Assembly: GCA_033853925.1 (NCBI GenBank)
Contig: JAWOLC010000032.1
Coordinates: forward strand, 1-46,853
Length of the DNA stretch: 46,853 bases
Source: JANXPZ01 sp033853925
Lineage (GTDB): Bacteria > Eisenbacteria > RBG-16-71-46
Reading direction: 5' to 3'
Below, piece after piece: positions 19,361 to 25,854 of this stretch. Every line of letters starts with the position of its first letter. Positions within the stretch are counted from its first letter, which is position 1. A program made the translations under genes and the position numbers. Under the pieces are notes generated by a model. It searched no databases, was not told the DNA's origin, and worked only from the letters and a program-made list of their open reading frames with translations.

Positions 19361-20143
19361 ATGGCGGAGAGCGGCGCCCGCGTGCCCCGCGCCCTCGAAG
19401 GCAAGGTCGCCCTCGTCACGGGCAGCTCGCGCGGGATCGGCGCGGCGATCGCGCGACACTTCGCCGCCCACGGCGCGCAGGTGGTCGTGCACGGCCGAGA
19501 CGAGGCGGCGCTGGCCGCCGTGCGGGCGGCCATCGAGGGCGACGGCGGGCGGGCCCTGCAGGTGGCGGCCGATCTCGGTCGCTTCGCGGAGATCGAGGCC
19601 ATGCGCCGCCGGATCGAGGAGGCGCTCGGCCCCGTGGAGATCCTGGTGGCCAACGCGGGCGGCAGCCACACGCCACCGGGCCCGCTGGAGGACGTCACCG
19701 AGGAGGGATGGCGGGCCTCCCTCGACGGCAACCTCACGGCCACCTTCCTGACGCTCAAGAGCGTGCTGCCCGGCATGAAGGCGCGGAAGGCCGGCACGAT
19801 CGTCACGATCTCGTCGTTCGCGGCGCGCCGGCCGCACCCGCAGGCTCCCATTCCCTACGCGGCGGCCAAGGCGGGCATCCAGATCCTCACGCAGCACCTC
19901 GCCGCACAGGTCGGGCCCTTCGGCATCCGCGTGAACTGCATCGCTCCCGAGACGATCCTCACCGAGCGGAACGCGCGGCAGATCCCGGGCCCCGTGCAGG
20001 AGCAGCTCGCGCAGGCCCACGCCCTGCGGCGCCTGGGCACGCCCGACGACGTGGCCCGGGCGGCGCTCTTCCTCGCCTCCGAGGCCTCGGCCTGGATCAC
20101 GGGCGTGGTGCTGGATGTGGCGGGCGGGTCGATGATCGCGTAG
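19361..20143 (+). CDS. Short-chain dehydrogenase/reductase (FabG-like)
   Basis: A 260-aa classical SDR with a Rossmann fold. The nucleotide-binding motif TGSSRGIG is near residue 20, the NAGG motif is near 97, the catalytic Ser is in the TISSFA segment, and Tyr and Lys are in PYAAAKAG near 166. The C-terminus ends in the family's ITGVVLDVAGG. The basic residue after TGSS and the arginine-rich second strand (HGRDEAAL) suggest NADP(H). FabG-type 3-oxoacyl reductases and sugar or alcohol dehydrogenases look alike, and the lone position gives no pathway, so I leave the substrate open. It starts at ATG 19361 without a strong ribosome site. Confidence 0.85.
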   Translation: MAESGARVPRALEGKVALVTGSSRGIGAAIARHFAAHGAQVVVHGRDEAALAAVRAAIEGDGGRALQVAADLGRFAEIEAMRRRIEEALGPVEILVANAGGSHTPPGPLEDVTEEGWRASLDGNLTATFLTLKSVLPGMKARKAGTIVTISSFAARRPHPQAPIPYAAAKAGIQILTQHLAAQVGPFGIRVNCIAPETILTERNARQIPGPVQEQLAQAHALRRLGTPDDVARAALFLASEASAWITGVVLDVAGGSMIA

Positions 20144-20196
20144 GGACCGCGCGCGAAGGCCGGGACCTCGTCGGGGCCGACGCCGGGCCGCGATTC

Positions 20197-20226
20197 TTGA
20201 CAAGACCTCGGCTTCGCGGCTTAAAT
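20197..20226 (+). promoter_or_regulatory. Promoter of the tRNA-Val gene
   Basis: A perfect TTGACA (20197-20202) lies 18 bases before TTAAAT (20221-20226). Transcription would begin about 20233, just before the mature tRNA at 20239. This is one of the closest matches to the sigma70 consensus in the window, as expected for a stable RNA gene. Confidence 0.65.
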
Positions 20227-20238
20227 GCTCGGCTCCGC

Positions 20239-20315
20239 GGGCGATTAGCTCAGGTGGCTAGAGCACTTGCTCGACAAGCAAGGGGTCACTGGTTCAAGTC
20301 CAGTATCGCCCACCA
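20239..20315 (+). tRNA. tRNA-Val (anticodon GAC)
   Basis: The full cloverleaf is visible over 77 bases. The acceptor stem GGGCGAT pairs with ATCGCCC; the D arm is GCTC/GAGC; the anticodon stem CTTGC/GCAAG encloses the loop TCGACAA; the T arm is ACTGG/CCAGT with loop TTCAAGT; and CCA is encoded at 20313-20315. The anticodon GAC (20273-20275) reads valine codons GUC and GUU. Position 33, before the anticodon, is C (20272) instead of the almost universal U. A promoter lies directly upstream and thrS follows after 112 bases. Confidence 0.93.
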
Positions 20316-20340
20316 TCTCCCAGGTAGCGGCCTCCCGCAC

Positions 20341-20361
20341 GCGCCGGGTCCCCACCGGCGC
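20341..20361 (+). terminator. Hairpin between tRNA-Val and thrS
   Basis: GCGCCGG (20341-20347) and CCGGCGC (20355-20361) form a perfect seven-base-pair stem with a seven-base loop, 26 bases after the tRNA. A short TTT follows 15 bases later. It may end the tRNA transcript or be part of the thrS leader. No T-box is apparent. Confidence 0.3.
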
Positions 20362-20427
20362 CCCGTGGGTGGTCTTTCGCCCGAGCCCGGGCCCCGTATG
20401 CCCGTGCCGGGATCGAGGATCCGACCC

Positions 20428-22203
20428 ATGTCGAAGGAATCCAGCCTCGACGCCCGTCCCGATGTCGCCGGCTATCCCGGCGGCGAAGAGCTGTACCGCC
20501 TGCGGCACTCGACCGCGCACGTGCTCGCCAGCGCCGTCACCGACCTGTTCCCCGAGGTGAAGGTCGCGGGCGGCCCGCCGATCGACGGCGGCTTCTACTA
20601 CGACTTCGCCAAGCCCACCCCGTTCACGCCCGAGGACCTGGAGCGGATCGAGGCGCGCATGCGCGAGATCGTCGCCGAGGACCAGCCTTTCGAGCACCTG
20701 GAGACGACGAAGGAGGAGGCGCGGGCGCGCTTCGCGGCGGCCGACGAGAAGTACAAGCTCTACTTCCTCGACCAGATCCCCGAGGGCGGCAAGGTCACCT
20801 ACTACCGGAGCGGGCGCTTCCTGGACCTGTGCCGGGGCCCGCACCTGGCGAGCACGGGCCAGGTCAAGGCCTTCAAGATCACCCACGTGGCCGGGGCCTA
20901 CTGGCTGGGGAACGAGCGGAACGAGATGCTCCAGCGCATCTACGGCACGGCCTTCCCGAGCCAGCCGGAGCTGGAAGCGCACCTGAAGCGCATCGAGGAG
21001 TCGCTCAAGCGCGACCATCGGCGGCTGGGGCGCGAGCTGGACCTGTTCTCGATCCACGAGGAGGTCGGGCCCGGGCTCATCCACTGGCACCCGAAAGGCG
21101 GGATGGTCCGCCACCTGATCGAGGAGTTCTGGAAGGAGGAGCACCTGCGCCGCGGCTACCAGTTCGTCTACACCCCGCACCTGGCCAGCGAGCGCCTCTT
21201 CGAGATCTCGGGCCACCTCGAGAACTACGGCGACATCATGTACTCGCCGATGGACATCGACGGCCAGCCCTACCGGGTGAAGCCGATGAACTGCCCGGGC
21301 CACATCATGATCTACCAGACCCGGCGCCACTCGTACCGCGACCTGCCGCTGCGTTACGCCGAGCTGGGCACGGTCTACCGCTACGAGCGCTCGGGGGTGC
21401 TGCACGGCATGGAGCGGGTGCGGGGCTTCACCCAGGACGACTCGCACATCTTCTGCACGCCGGAGCAGCTCGAGGACGAGGTGCTGGGCATCCTCGACCT
21501 GATGGACTTCCTCCTCAAGGCGTTCCACTACGAGTACAGCTGCTATCTGGCGACGCGGCCGAAGGACAAGTTCATCGGCCGCCCCGAGGACTGGGAGTTC
21601 GCCACGGAGGCGCTGCGCAAGGCCCTGGACCGTCGCGGTCTGGCCTACCAGGTGGACGAGGGAGGCGGCGCCTTCTACGCGCCCAAGATCGACGTCAAGC
21701 TGCACGACGCGCTGGGGCGCGAGTGGCAGTGCCCCACGATCCAGGTGGACCTGAACCTGCCCAAGCGCTTCGGCGTGAGCTACACGGGCCCCGACGGCAA
21801 GGAGCACGAGGCGGTGATGCTGCACCGCGCGCTCTACGGCTCGCTCGAGCGCTTCGTCGGCATCTACATCGAGCACACGGGCGGCGAGTTCCCGGTCTGG
21901 CTGGCGCCGGTGCAGGCCATCGTGATCCCGGCGAACGCGAAGGCGTTCACCTATGCCGCCGAGACGGCGCAGTTCCTCGAGCAGGGCGGCGTGCGCGTGG
22001 AGGCGGACCTGCGCGACGAGAAGATGAACGCCAAGATCCGCGACGCCGAGCTGGCCAAGATCCCCTACATGGTCGTGGTCGGGCCGCGCGAGGCGGAGGC
22101 GGGAACCGTCGCGCCCCGGCGCAAGGGCGAGGGCCAGCTCGAGGCGATGTCCCGCGAGGCCTTCCTCGAGCGAGTCCGTCGGGAGACCCGCGAGCGGAAG
22201 TAG
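20428..22203 (+). CDS. thrS: Threonyl-tRNA synthetase lacking the TGS domain
   Basis: A 591-aa class II synthetase that charges tRNA-Thr. It begins almost directly with the editing domain: the HSTAHVLASA motif has His27 and His31, and the rest of the editing site (CRGPHLAST near 135) is present. The catalytic core has KPMNCPGH and motif 2 near YRYERSGVLHGMERVRGFTQDD, and the C-terminal anticodon-binding domain ends the protein. The usual N-terminal TGS domain of about 60 residues is absent. ATG 20428 is preferred; the frame is open upstream but runs through the tRNA-Val gene. Cyanobacterial-type ThrRS has a similar short form, so this is probably a functional enzyme. Confidence 0.95.
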   Translation: MSKESSLDARPDVAGYPGGEELYRLRHSTAHVLASAVTDLFPEVKVAGGPPIDGGFYYDFAKPTPFTPEDLERIEARMREIVAEDQPFEHLETTKEEARARFAAADEKYKLYFLDQIPEGGKVTYYRSGRFLDLCRGPHLASTGQVKAFKITHVAGAYWLGNERNEMLQRIYGTAFPSQPELEAHLKRIEESLKRDHRRLGRELDLFSIHEEVGPGLIHWHPKGGMVRHLIEEFWKEEHLRRGYQFVYTPHLASERLFEISGHLENYGDIMYSPMDIDGQPYRVKPMNCPGHIMIYQTRRHSYRDLPLRYAELGTVYRYERSGVLHGMERVRGFTQDDSHIFCTPEQLEDEVLGILDLMDFLLKAFHYEYSCYLATRPKDKFIGRPEDWEFATEALRKALDRRGLAYQVDEGGGAFYAPKIDVKLHDALGREWQCPTIQVDLNLPKRFGVSYTGPDGKEHEAVMLHRALYGSLERFVGIYIEHTGGEFPVWLAPVQAIVIPANAKAFTYAAETAQFLEQGGVRVEADLRDEKMNAKIRDAELAKIPYMVVVGPREAEAGTVAPRRKGEGQLEAMSREAFLERVRRETRERK

Positions 22204-22276
22204 CGCCGGATCGGGCGGACGCCAGACCGCCCCGGGCGGCGCGGCTCCACCTTGCGCTCCGGCCCGCAGCACGGAA

Positions 22277-22319
22277 GGAAGCGGCCCCGTCTCTTTCCGA
22301 GGCGGGGCCGTCCGCTTCC
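22277..22319. terminator. Shared hairpin between convergent thrS and barrel gene
   Basis: GGAAGCGG (22277-22284) pairs with CCGCTTCC (22312-22319), and CCCCG (22285-22289) pairs with CGGGG (22303-22307), with a four-base bulge on the right arm and a 13-base loop. It sits between two convergent genes, 74 bases after thrS and 12 bases beyond the end of the barrel gene, so it may stop transcription from both sides. T-runs are lacking. Confidence 0.55.
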
Positions 22320-22330
22320 CCGACGCGGGT

Positions 22331-22915
22331 CTACGGCTGGTGCCGGCCGAAGAAGATCGAGAGTCCGGCGGCGAAGCTCACGCTGTTGGCGTCGAGGCCG
22401 TCCTCGCCGTCGGCGTTGGTGACGTGCTGATAGGCGACGCTCAGGTTCACGGAGGCCGAGGGCACCACCATCGCCCGCACGCCGGCGCGCACATAGGGGG
22501 CGATGAACGAGGTCTTGGGGCTCACGTAGGCGTCGCCGGAGAAGGTCTGGAAGCCCGCGCCGGCGCGCAGGAAGGGCACGAGGTTCGTGGGCGTGGCGAA
22601 GTTGGCGGTCAGGTCGGCGGAGAGGCCCATGGCCGTGCCGCTCGCGCTGACGGCGTCGGATTCCACGCCGAGGTAGCCCAGGGTGATCCCGCCGCCCGCC
22701 TGGAGCAGCGAGGTGAAGCTGTAGGCGGCGCCCACCGAGGCGTCCAGGTTGGTGCGCGAGCCGACGGAGGACTCGGAGTAGCTGGTGTGGTCGAAGGGCA
22801 CGCTGCCCTCGATCTCGATCATGCCCTTCTGCAGCGCGGCCGCGGGCGCGGGATCCGCGGCCAGCAGAGACAGTCCGCCGAGGCACAGCGCGGACAAGAC
22901 GGCGACGATCCGCAT
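22331..22915 (-). CDS. Small outer-membrane beta-barrel protein
   Basis: A 194-aa exported protein with a signal peptide (about residues 1-25, ending in PAAA). The mature part is built of alternating short strands such as LDASVGAAYSFTSLL, TNLVPFLRAGAGFQTF and ASVNLSVAYQHVT, the pattern of an eight-strand OmpA/OmpW-like barrel of about 165 residues. It has no peptidoglycan-binding domain. It is a lone gene on the minus strand with its own near-consensus promoter and a GGAGG seven bases before the ATG. Its function is unknown; an envelope structural or small-porin role is plausible. Confidence 0.75.
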   Translation of the reverse strand: MRIVAVLSALCLGGLSLLAADPAPAAALQKGMIEIEGSVPFDHTSYSESSVGSRTNLDASVGAAYSFTSLLQAGGGITLGYLGVESDAVSASGTAMGLSADLTANFATPTNLVPFLRAGAGFQTFSGDAYVSPKTSFIAPYVRAGVRAMVVPSASVNLSVAYQHVTNADGEDGLDANSVSFAAGLSIFFGRHQP

Positions 22916-22966
22916 GGACGACCTCCACGGTACGGCGCCGCGGCCTCCATGGCCGAGGCTCGGGCA

Positions 22967-22995
22967 AACCTACGGGCCGCGGCGGCGACCGTCAA
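22967..22995 (-). promoter_or_regulatory. Promoter of the minus-strand barrel gene
   Basis: Read on the minus strand, TTGACG (22995-22990) and TAGGTT (22972-22967) are separated by 17 bases, which is close to the sigma70 consensus. The leader would be about 45 bases to ATG 22915. Confidence 0.55.
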
Positions 22996-23066
22996 CGGCG
23001 CTCCGCCTCGGCCGGGCACGCGGCGCGGGGGGAGAGCCACGGGCGCGGGGAAGGGCGAGCCCGGGC

Positions 23067-23095
23067 TTGCTTCCCCGCCGGGTCACCTGTAGACT
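23067..23095 (+). promoter_or_regulatory. Candidate promoter of the infC operon
   Basis: TTGCTT (23067-23072) and TAGACT (23090-23095) are spaced by 17 bases. The -10 box resembles other TAGnnT boxes in this window. Transcription from about 23101 would give infC a leader of roughly 250 bases. Confidence 0.4.
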
Positions 23096-23202
23096 CCCGC
23101 CTCACATAGCCTCCAAGCAGAAGCCCCGCGCTTCTCACCCTCCGCGGGCCCCTGTGGCCTCGCACGAGGGTTCATGGCGTCGCCCGGCGCGGCGCCGCGG
23201 TC

Positions 23203-23221
23203 GTCCGCTCGCGGAGCGGAC
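23203..23221 (+). promoter_or_regulatory. First hairpin of the infC leader
   Basis: GTCCGCTC (23203-23210) and GAGCGGAC (23214-23221) are perfect inverted repeats of eight bases around a three-base loop. It lies 30 bases before the larger hairpin and could be an anti-terminator partner or a protein site. Confidence 0.45.
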
Positions 23222-23251
23222 GCTCGTGGGTCGGCCGGGAGCACGCGGCTC

Positions 23252-23292
23252 GACGCCGGGCGGGTCTTCGCGCAGAGGACCCGCCCGGCGTC
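23252..23292 (+). promoter_or_regulatory. Second, 15-bp hairpin of the infC leader (attenuator candidate)
   Basis: GACGCCGGGCGGGTC (23252-23266) and its exact complement (23278-23292) form a perfect 15-base-pair stem with an 11-base loop, followed by TTCGTTC. It ends 60 bases before the infC start. In other bacteria this operon is controlled by L20 or by attenuation in the leader; a similar role here is inferred. Confidence 0.55.
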
Positions 23293-23352
23293 TTCGTTCA
23301 GGGCAGCGCCGGCGGGGTAGCCCGAGCCCTTCAGGAAACGGAGGTGACAGCC

Positions 23353-24021
23353 ATTTCGTCTGTGAAGCAGCCCGAAGTCAGGGTCAACGAGCGCATCCGG
23401 GTGCCCCAGGTCCGCGTCATCGGCGAGGACGGCGCCCAGATCGGTGTTCTTCCGGTGCGTGAAGCACTGGCGCTCGCGCAGTCGCGAGGTCTCGACCTGG
23501 TGGAGGTCGCCGCCACGTCGCGGCCCCCCGTCTGCCGCGTGATGGACTACGGCAAGTTCAAGTACGAACAGAACCGGCGGGCGCGCAAGGCCAAGAAGAA
23601 GCAGCACCAGATGCAGCTCAAGGAAGTGAAGATGCGTCCCAAGATCGAGGAGCACGACTACGACTTCAAGATCCAGCACGCGCGCGCGTTCCTGGGCGAG
23701 CGCGACAAGGTCAAGCTCACGATCACGTTCCGCGGGCGGGAGATCGCGCACCAGGATCTGGGCTACAAGCTGATCCAGCGCGCCATCGCCGATCTCGCCG
23801 AGCAGGCGACGGTGGAGTCCCCGCCACGCTCCGAGGGGCGCACGCTCACCGCGGTCCTGATGCCCAAGCCTTCCCGGCCCGGCGCCAAGCCCGAGGGCGT
23901 GGACTCGTCCGCGCCCGGGGCCGGCGCCGCACCCGCCAAGAAGGGCGGGGTGGCCGGCCCGGTCTCCGCCGTGGCCTCGAGGACCTCGACGCCCGGCGAG
24001 ACCCCGACCCGAACCTCCTGA
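23353..24021 (+). CDS. infC: Translation initiation factor IF-3, ATT start, C-terminal extension
   Basis: A 222-aa IF3. It keeps the 30S subunit free and checks the start codon. The N-domain motif VNERIRVPQVRVIGEDG, the linker GKFKYEQNRRARKAKKK and the C-domain VKMRPKIEEHDYDFK with TITFRGREIAHQDLG are all present. The start is taken as ATT 23353, because the ribosome site GGAGGTGA (23340-23347) is eight bases from it, measured from its GGAGG core; the in-frame GTG 23344 lies inside that site. No ATG is available. The last ~45 residues are Ala, Gly, Pro and Ser rich, beyond the normal IF3 end, as in the Myxococcus protein. The AUU start suggests autoregulation by IF3. Confidence 0.93.
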   Translation: MSSVKQPEVRVNERIRVPQVRVIGEDGAQIGVLPVREALALAQSRGLDLVEVAATSRPPVCRVMDYGKFKYEQNRRARKAKKKQHQMQLKEVKMRPKIEEHDYDFKIQHARAFLGERDKVKLTITFRGREIAHQDLGYKLIQRAIADLAEQATVESPPRSEGRTLTAVLMPKPSRPGAKPEGVDSSAPGAGAAPAKKGGVAGPVSAVASRTSTPGETPTRTS

Positions 24022-24031
24022 GGAGTCTTGG

Positions 24032-24229
24032 ATGCCCAAGCAGAAGAGCAACCGTGCGGCGGCCAAGCGCTTCGCCCTCACCGGCACCGGCAAGGCGACG
24101 CGCGGCCACTCGAGCCTCCGCCACGGCATGATCTCGAAGTCGCGCCGCCGCAAGCGGAAACTGGTCGGCCGCGTCGTCGTCGCCGCTGCCGACCAGGCCC
24201 GGGTTCAGCGCCTGCTCGGCAAGCGGTAG
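24032..24229 (+). CDS. rpmI: 50S ribosomal protein L35
   Basis: Sixty-five residues starting MPKQKSNRAAAKRFALTGTG and very rich in Lys and Arg, a standard L35. It binds 23S rRNA in the large subunit. GAGGAG lies just upstream, overlapping the infC stop region, and the infC-rpmI-rplT order is the conserved one. It ends 79 bases before rplT; that gap holds only a GGAGAGGAG ribosome site. Confidence 0.96.
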   Translation: MPKQKSNRAAAKRFALTGTGKATRGHSSLRHGMISKSRRRKRKLVGRVVVAAADQARVQRLLGKR

Positions 24230-24308
24230 CCGCACCTGGCACACGAAGTCTCAACGACCCGTCGGCGGACAACCTCGGGCGCCGCCGCGGGAGAGGAGAT
24301 AGAACACC

Positions 24309-24665
24309 ATGCCACGCGCAAAGACCGTCGTCCCCGGGCGCGCCCGGCGCCGCAAGGTTCTCAAGGCGGCCAAGGGCAACTTCGGCGGGCGGCGCAAGCT
24401 CATCAAGAGCGCGATCCAGACCGTGCAGCGCGCCGGTCAGTTCGCCTACGTCCACCGGCGCAAGCGCAAGCGGGACTTCCGCCGCTTGTGGATCACGCGC
24501 ATCAACGCCGCGGCCCGCGTCAACGGGCTCTCGTACAGCACGCTCATCTCCGGCCTCAAGCGGGCCAACATCGACGTGAACCGCAAGCTCCTCGCCGACC
24601 TCGCGGTGCGCGACGCGACGGCGTTCGCGAAGCTCGCGGAGGTGGCGAAGTCGGCGGTGGCGTGA
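24309..24665 (+). CDS. rplT: 50S ribosomal protein L20
   Basis: A 118-aa basic protein with the typical N-terminal arm (MPRAKTVVPGRARRRKVLKAAKG) and globular half (RRLWITRINAAARVNGLSYS). It is essential for early 50S assembly and in many bacteria represses this operon by binding the leader RNA. Length is normal. It is followed four bases later by pheS, so ribosomal and synthetase genes share a transcript. Confidence 0.97.
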   Translation: MPRAKTVVPGRARRRKVLKAAKGNFGGRRKLIKSAIQTVQRAGQFAYVHRRKRKRDFRRLWITRINAAARVNGLSYSTLISGLKRANIDVNRKLLADLAVRDATAFAKLAEVAKSAVA

Positions 24666-24669
24666 CGCC

Positions 24670-25833
24670 GTGAGCGACGAACAGCGCTTCAGCGTGTTCG
24701 GCAGCGGCGAGCTTCCCGACGACTGGGACGGGGGCGAGCTCGAGGCCCTGCTGCCGGGGCAAGGCGAGCGCATCGCGGAGCTGCGGGCGGCCGAGCCGGG
24801 GTTCGCCGCGTTCTACGAGCGGGCCGTGCGCGGCCTCCATCGGGCGAAGGACGCGGACGAGCTGAAGGAGCGGATGGTCATGCTCCTCGGCCGCGAGCGC
24901 GGCATCGTCACCCGACGGCTGGGAGCCCTGGCCACCCTGCCGGTGGAGCTGCGCAAGCGGTACGGGCGCTCCCTGAACCTGATGAAGCGCTGGCTCGAGG
25001 AGCTGGAGGAGGCCAAGCGCGCCGCGCTCGAGCGCGCGGCCGAGGCCCGCGCGGCCCTGGACGTCACCCTGCCGGGCCGCCGCCCCTGGGCGGGGCACGC
25101 GCACGTGCTCCTGCAGATCCGCGACGAGCTGCTCGATCTCTTCCACGGCCTCGGCTACTCCGTCTACACGAGCCCCGAGGTGGAGAGCGACGACTACAAC
25201 TTCGTCAAGCTCAACTTCCCGCCCGACCATCCGGCGCGCGACGCGCACGACACCTACTTCGTGGGCGGCGACGTGCTCCTGCGCACGCACACCTCGCCGG
25301 GCTGGGTGCGGGCCATGGAGGAGCGGAAGCCGCCGCTCCGGCTCGTCTTCCCCGGGCGCGTCTATCGCGCCGAGCAGGTGGACGCGAGCCACCTCGACCA
25401 GTTCCTGCAGATGGACGGGCTGTTCGTGGACCGCGACGTGAGCATGGCCGATCTGAAGAGCACGCTGAACACGTTCGCCCGCTCGATCTACGGCGCGGGC
25501 GTGCGCACCCGCCTGGTGCCCGTCTACTTCCCCTTCGTGGAGCCCGGCTGCCAGCTCGACGTCGCCTGCGCGATCTGCGGCGGCAGCGGGCGCCGGAGCG
25601 CGGGCCCGGAGGGCGACGGGCGCTGCCCGGTGTGCAAGGGCTCGGGCTGGAGCGAGCTGCTGGGAGCCGGCATGGTGCACCCGAACGTCTTCCGCGCGGT
25701 GGGCTACGATCCCGAGGAGGTCACGGGCTTCGCCTTCGGCATGGGCCTCGAGCGCATCGCCATGGCCCGGTACGGCATCCCCGAGATCCGCCTCTTCCTC
25801 GAGAACGATCTCCGCTTCCTGAACCAGTTCTGA
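24670..25833 (+). CDS. pheS: Phenylalanyl-tRNA synthetase alpha subunit
   Basis: A 387-aa class II catalytic subunit that charges tRNA-Phe as an alpha2-beta2 enzyme with PheT. An N-terminal coiled coil (about residues 25-125) is followed by the core, with HPARDAHDTYF, LRTHTSPGWVRAM, FPGRVYRAEQVDASHL and GAGMVHPNVF, and motif 3 in FAFGMGLERIAM. Between FVEPGCQLDV and LGAGMV there is an inserted CAICGG...CPVCKG segment, a four-Cys zinc-ribbon-like loop known from part of the family. GTG 24670 is the start, four bases after the rplT stop. The chain lies at the longer end for bacteria. Confidence 0.96.
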   Translation: MSDEQRFSVFGSGELPDDWDGGELEALLPGQGERIAELRAAEPGFAAFYERAVRGLHRAKDADELKERMVMLLGRERGIVTRRLGALATLPVELRKRYGRSLNLMKRWLEELEEAKRAALERAAEARAALDVTLPGRRPWAGHAHVLLQIRDELLDLFHGLGYSVYTSPEVESDDYNFVKLNFPPDHPARDAHDTYFVGGDVLLRTHTSPGWVRAMEERKPPLRLVFPGRVYRAEQVDASHLDQFLQMDGLFVDRDVSMADLKSTLNTFARSIYGAGVRTRLVPVYFPFVEPGCQLDVACAICGGSGRRSAGPEGDGRCPVCKGSGWSELLGAGMVHPNVFRAVGYDPEEVTGFAFGMGLERIAMARYGIPEIRLFLENDLRFLNQF

Positions 25834-25854
25834 CCCGGATCGAGGCACGACCCC

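Larger units (their letters stand above)
22916..23352. other. Barrel-gene promoter region and infC leader (no gene)
   Basis: These 437 bases hold the minus-strand promoter at 22967-22995, a plus-strand promoter candidate at 23067-23095 and then a leader of about 250 bases with two strong hairpins (23203-23221 and 23252-23292) and the infC ribosome site GGAGGTGA (23340-23347). I see no open frame in it that I would trust. Confidence 0.6.

Noticed and set aside
16811..20203. Minus-strand frame of 1130 codons over aroC, the DAHP synthase and the SDR gene
   Set aside because: Shadow of three genes on the plus strand with complete motifs.
20316..20427. T-box element before thrS
   Set aside because: The 112-base gap lacks the T-box sequence and is too short; only a seven-pair hairpin is seen.
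23344..23352. GTG 23344 as the infC start
   Set aside because: It lies inside the ribosome-binding site GGAGGTGA, which is ideally spaced for ATT 23353.
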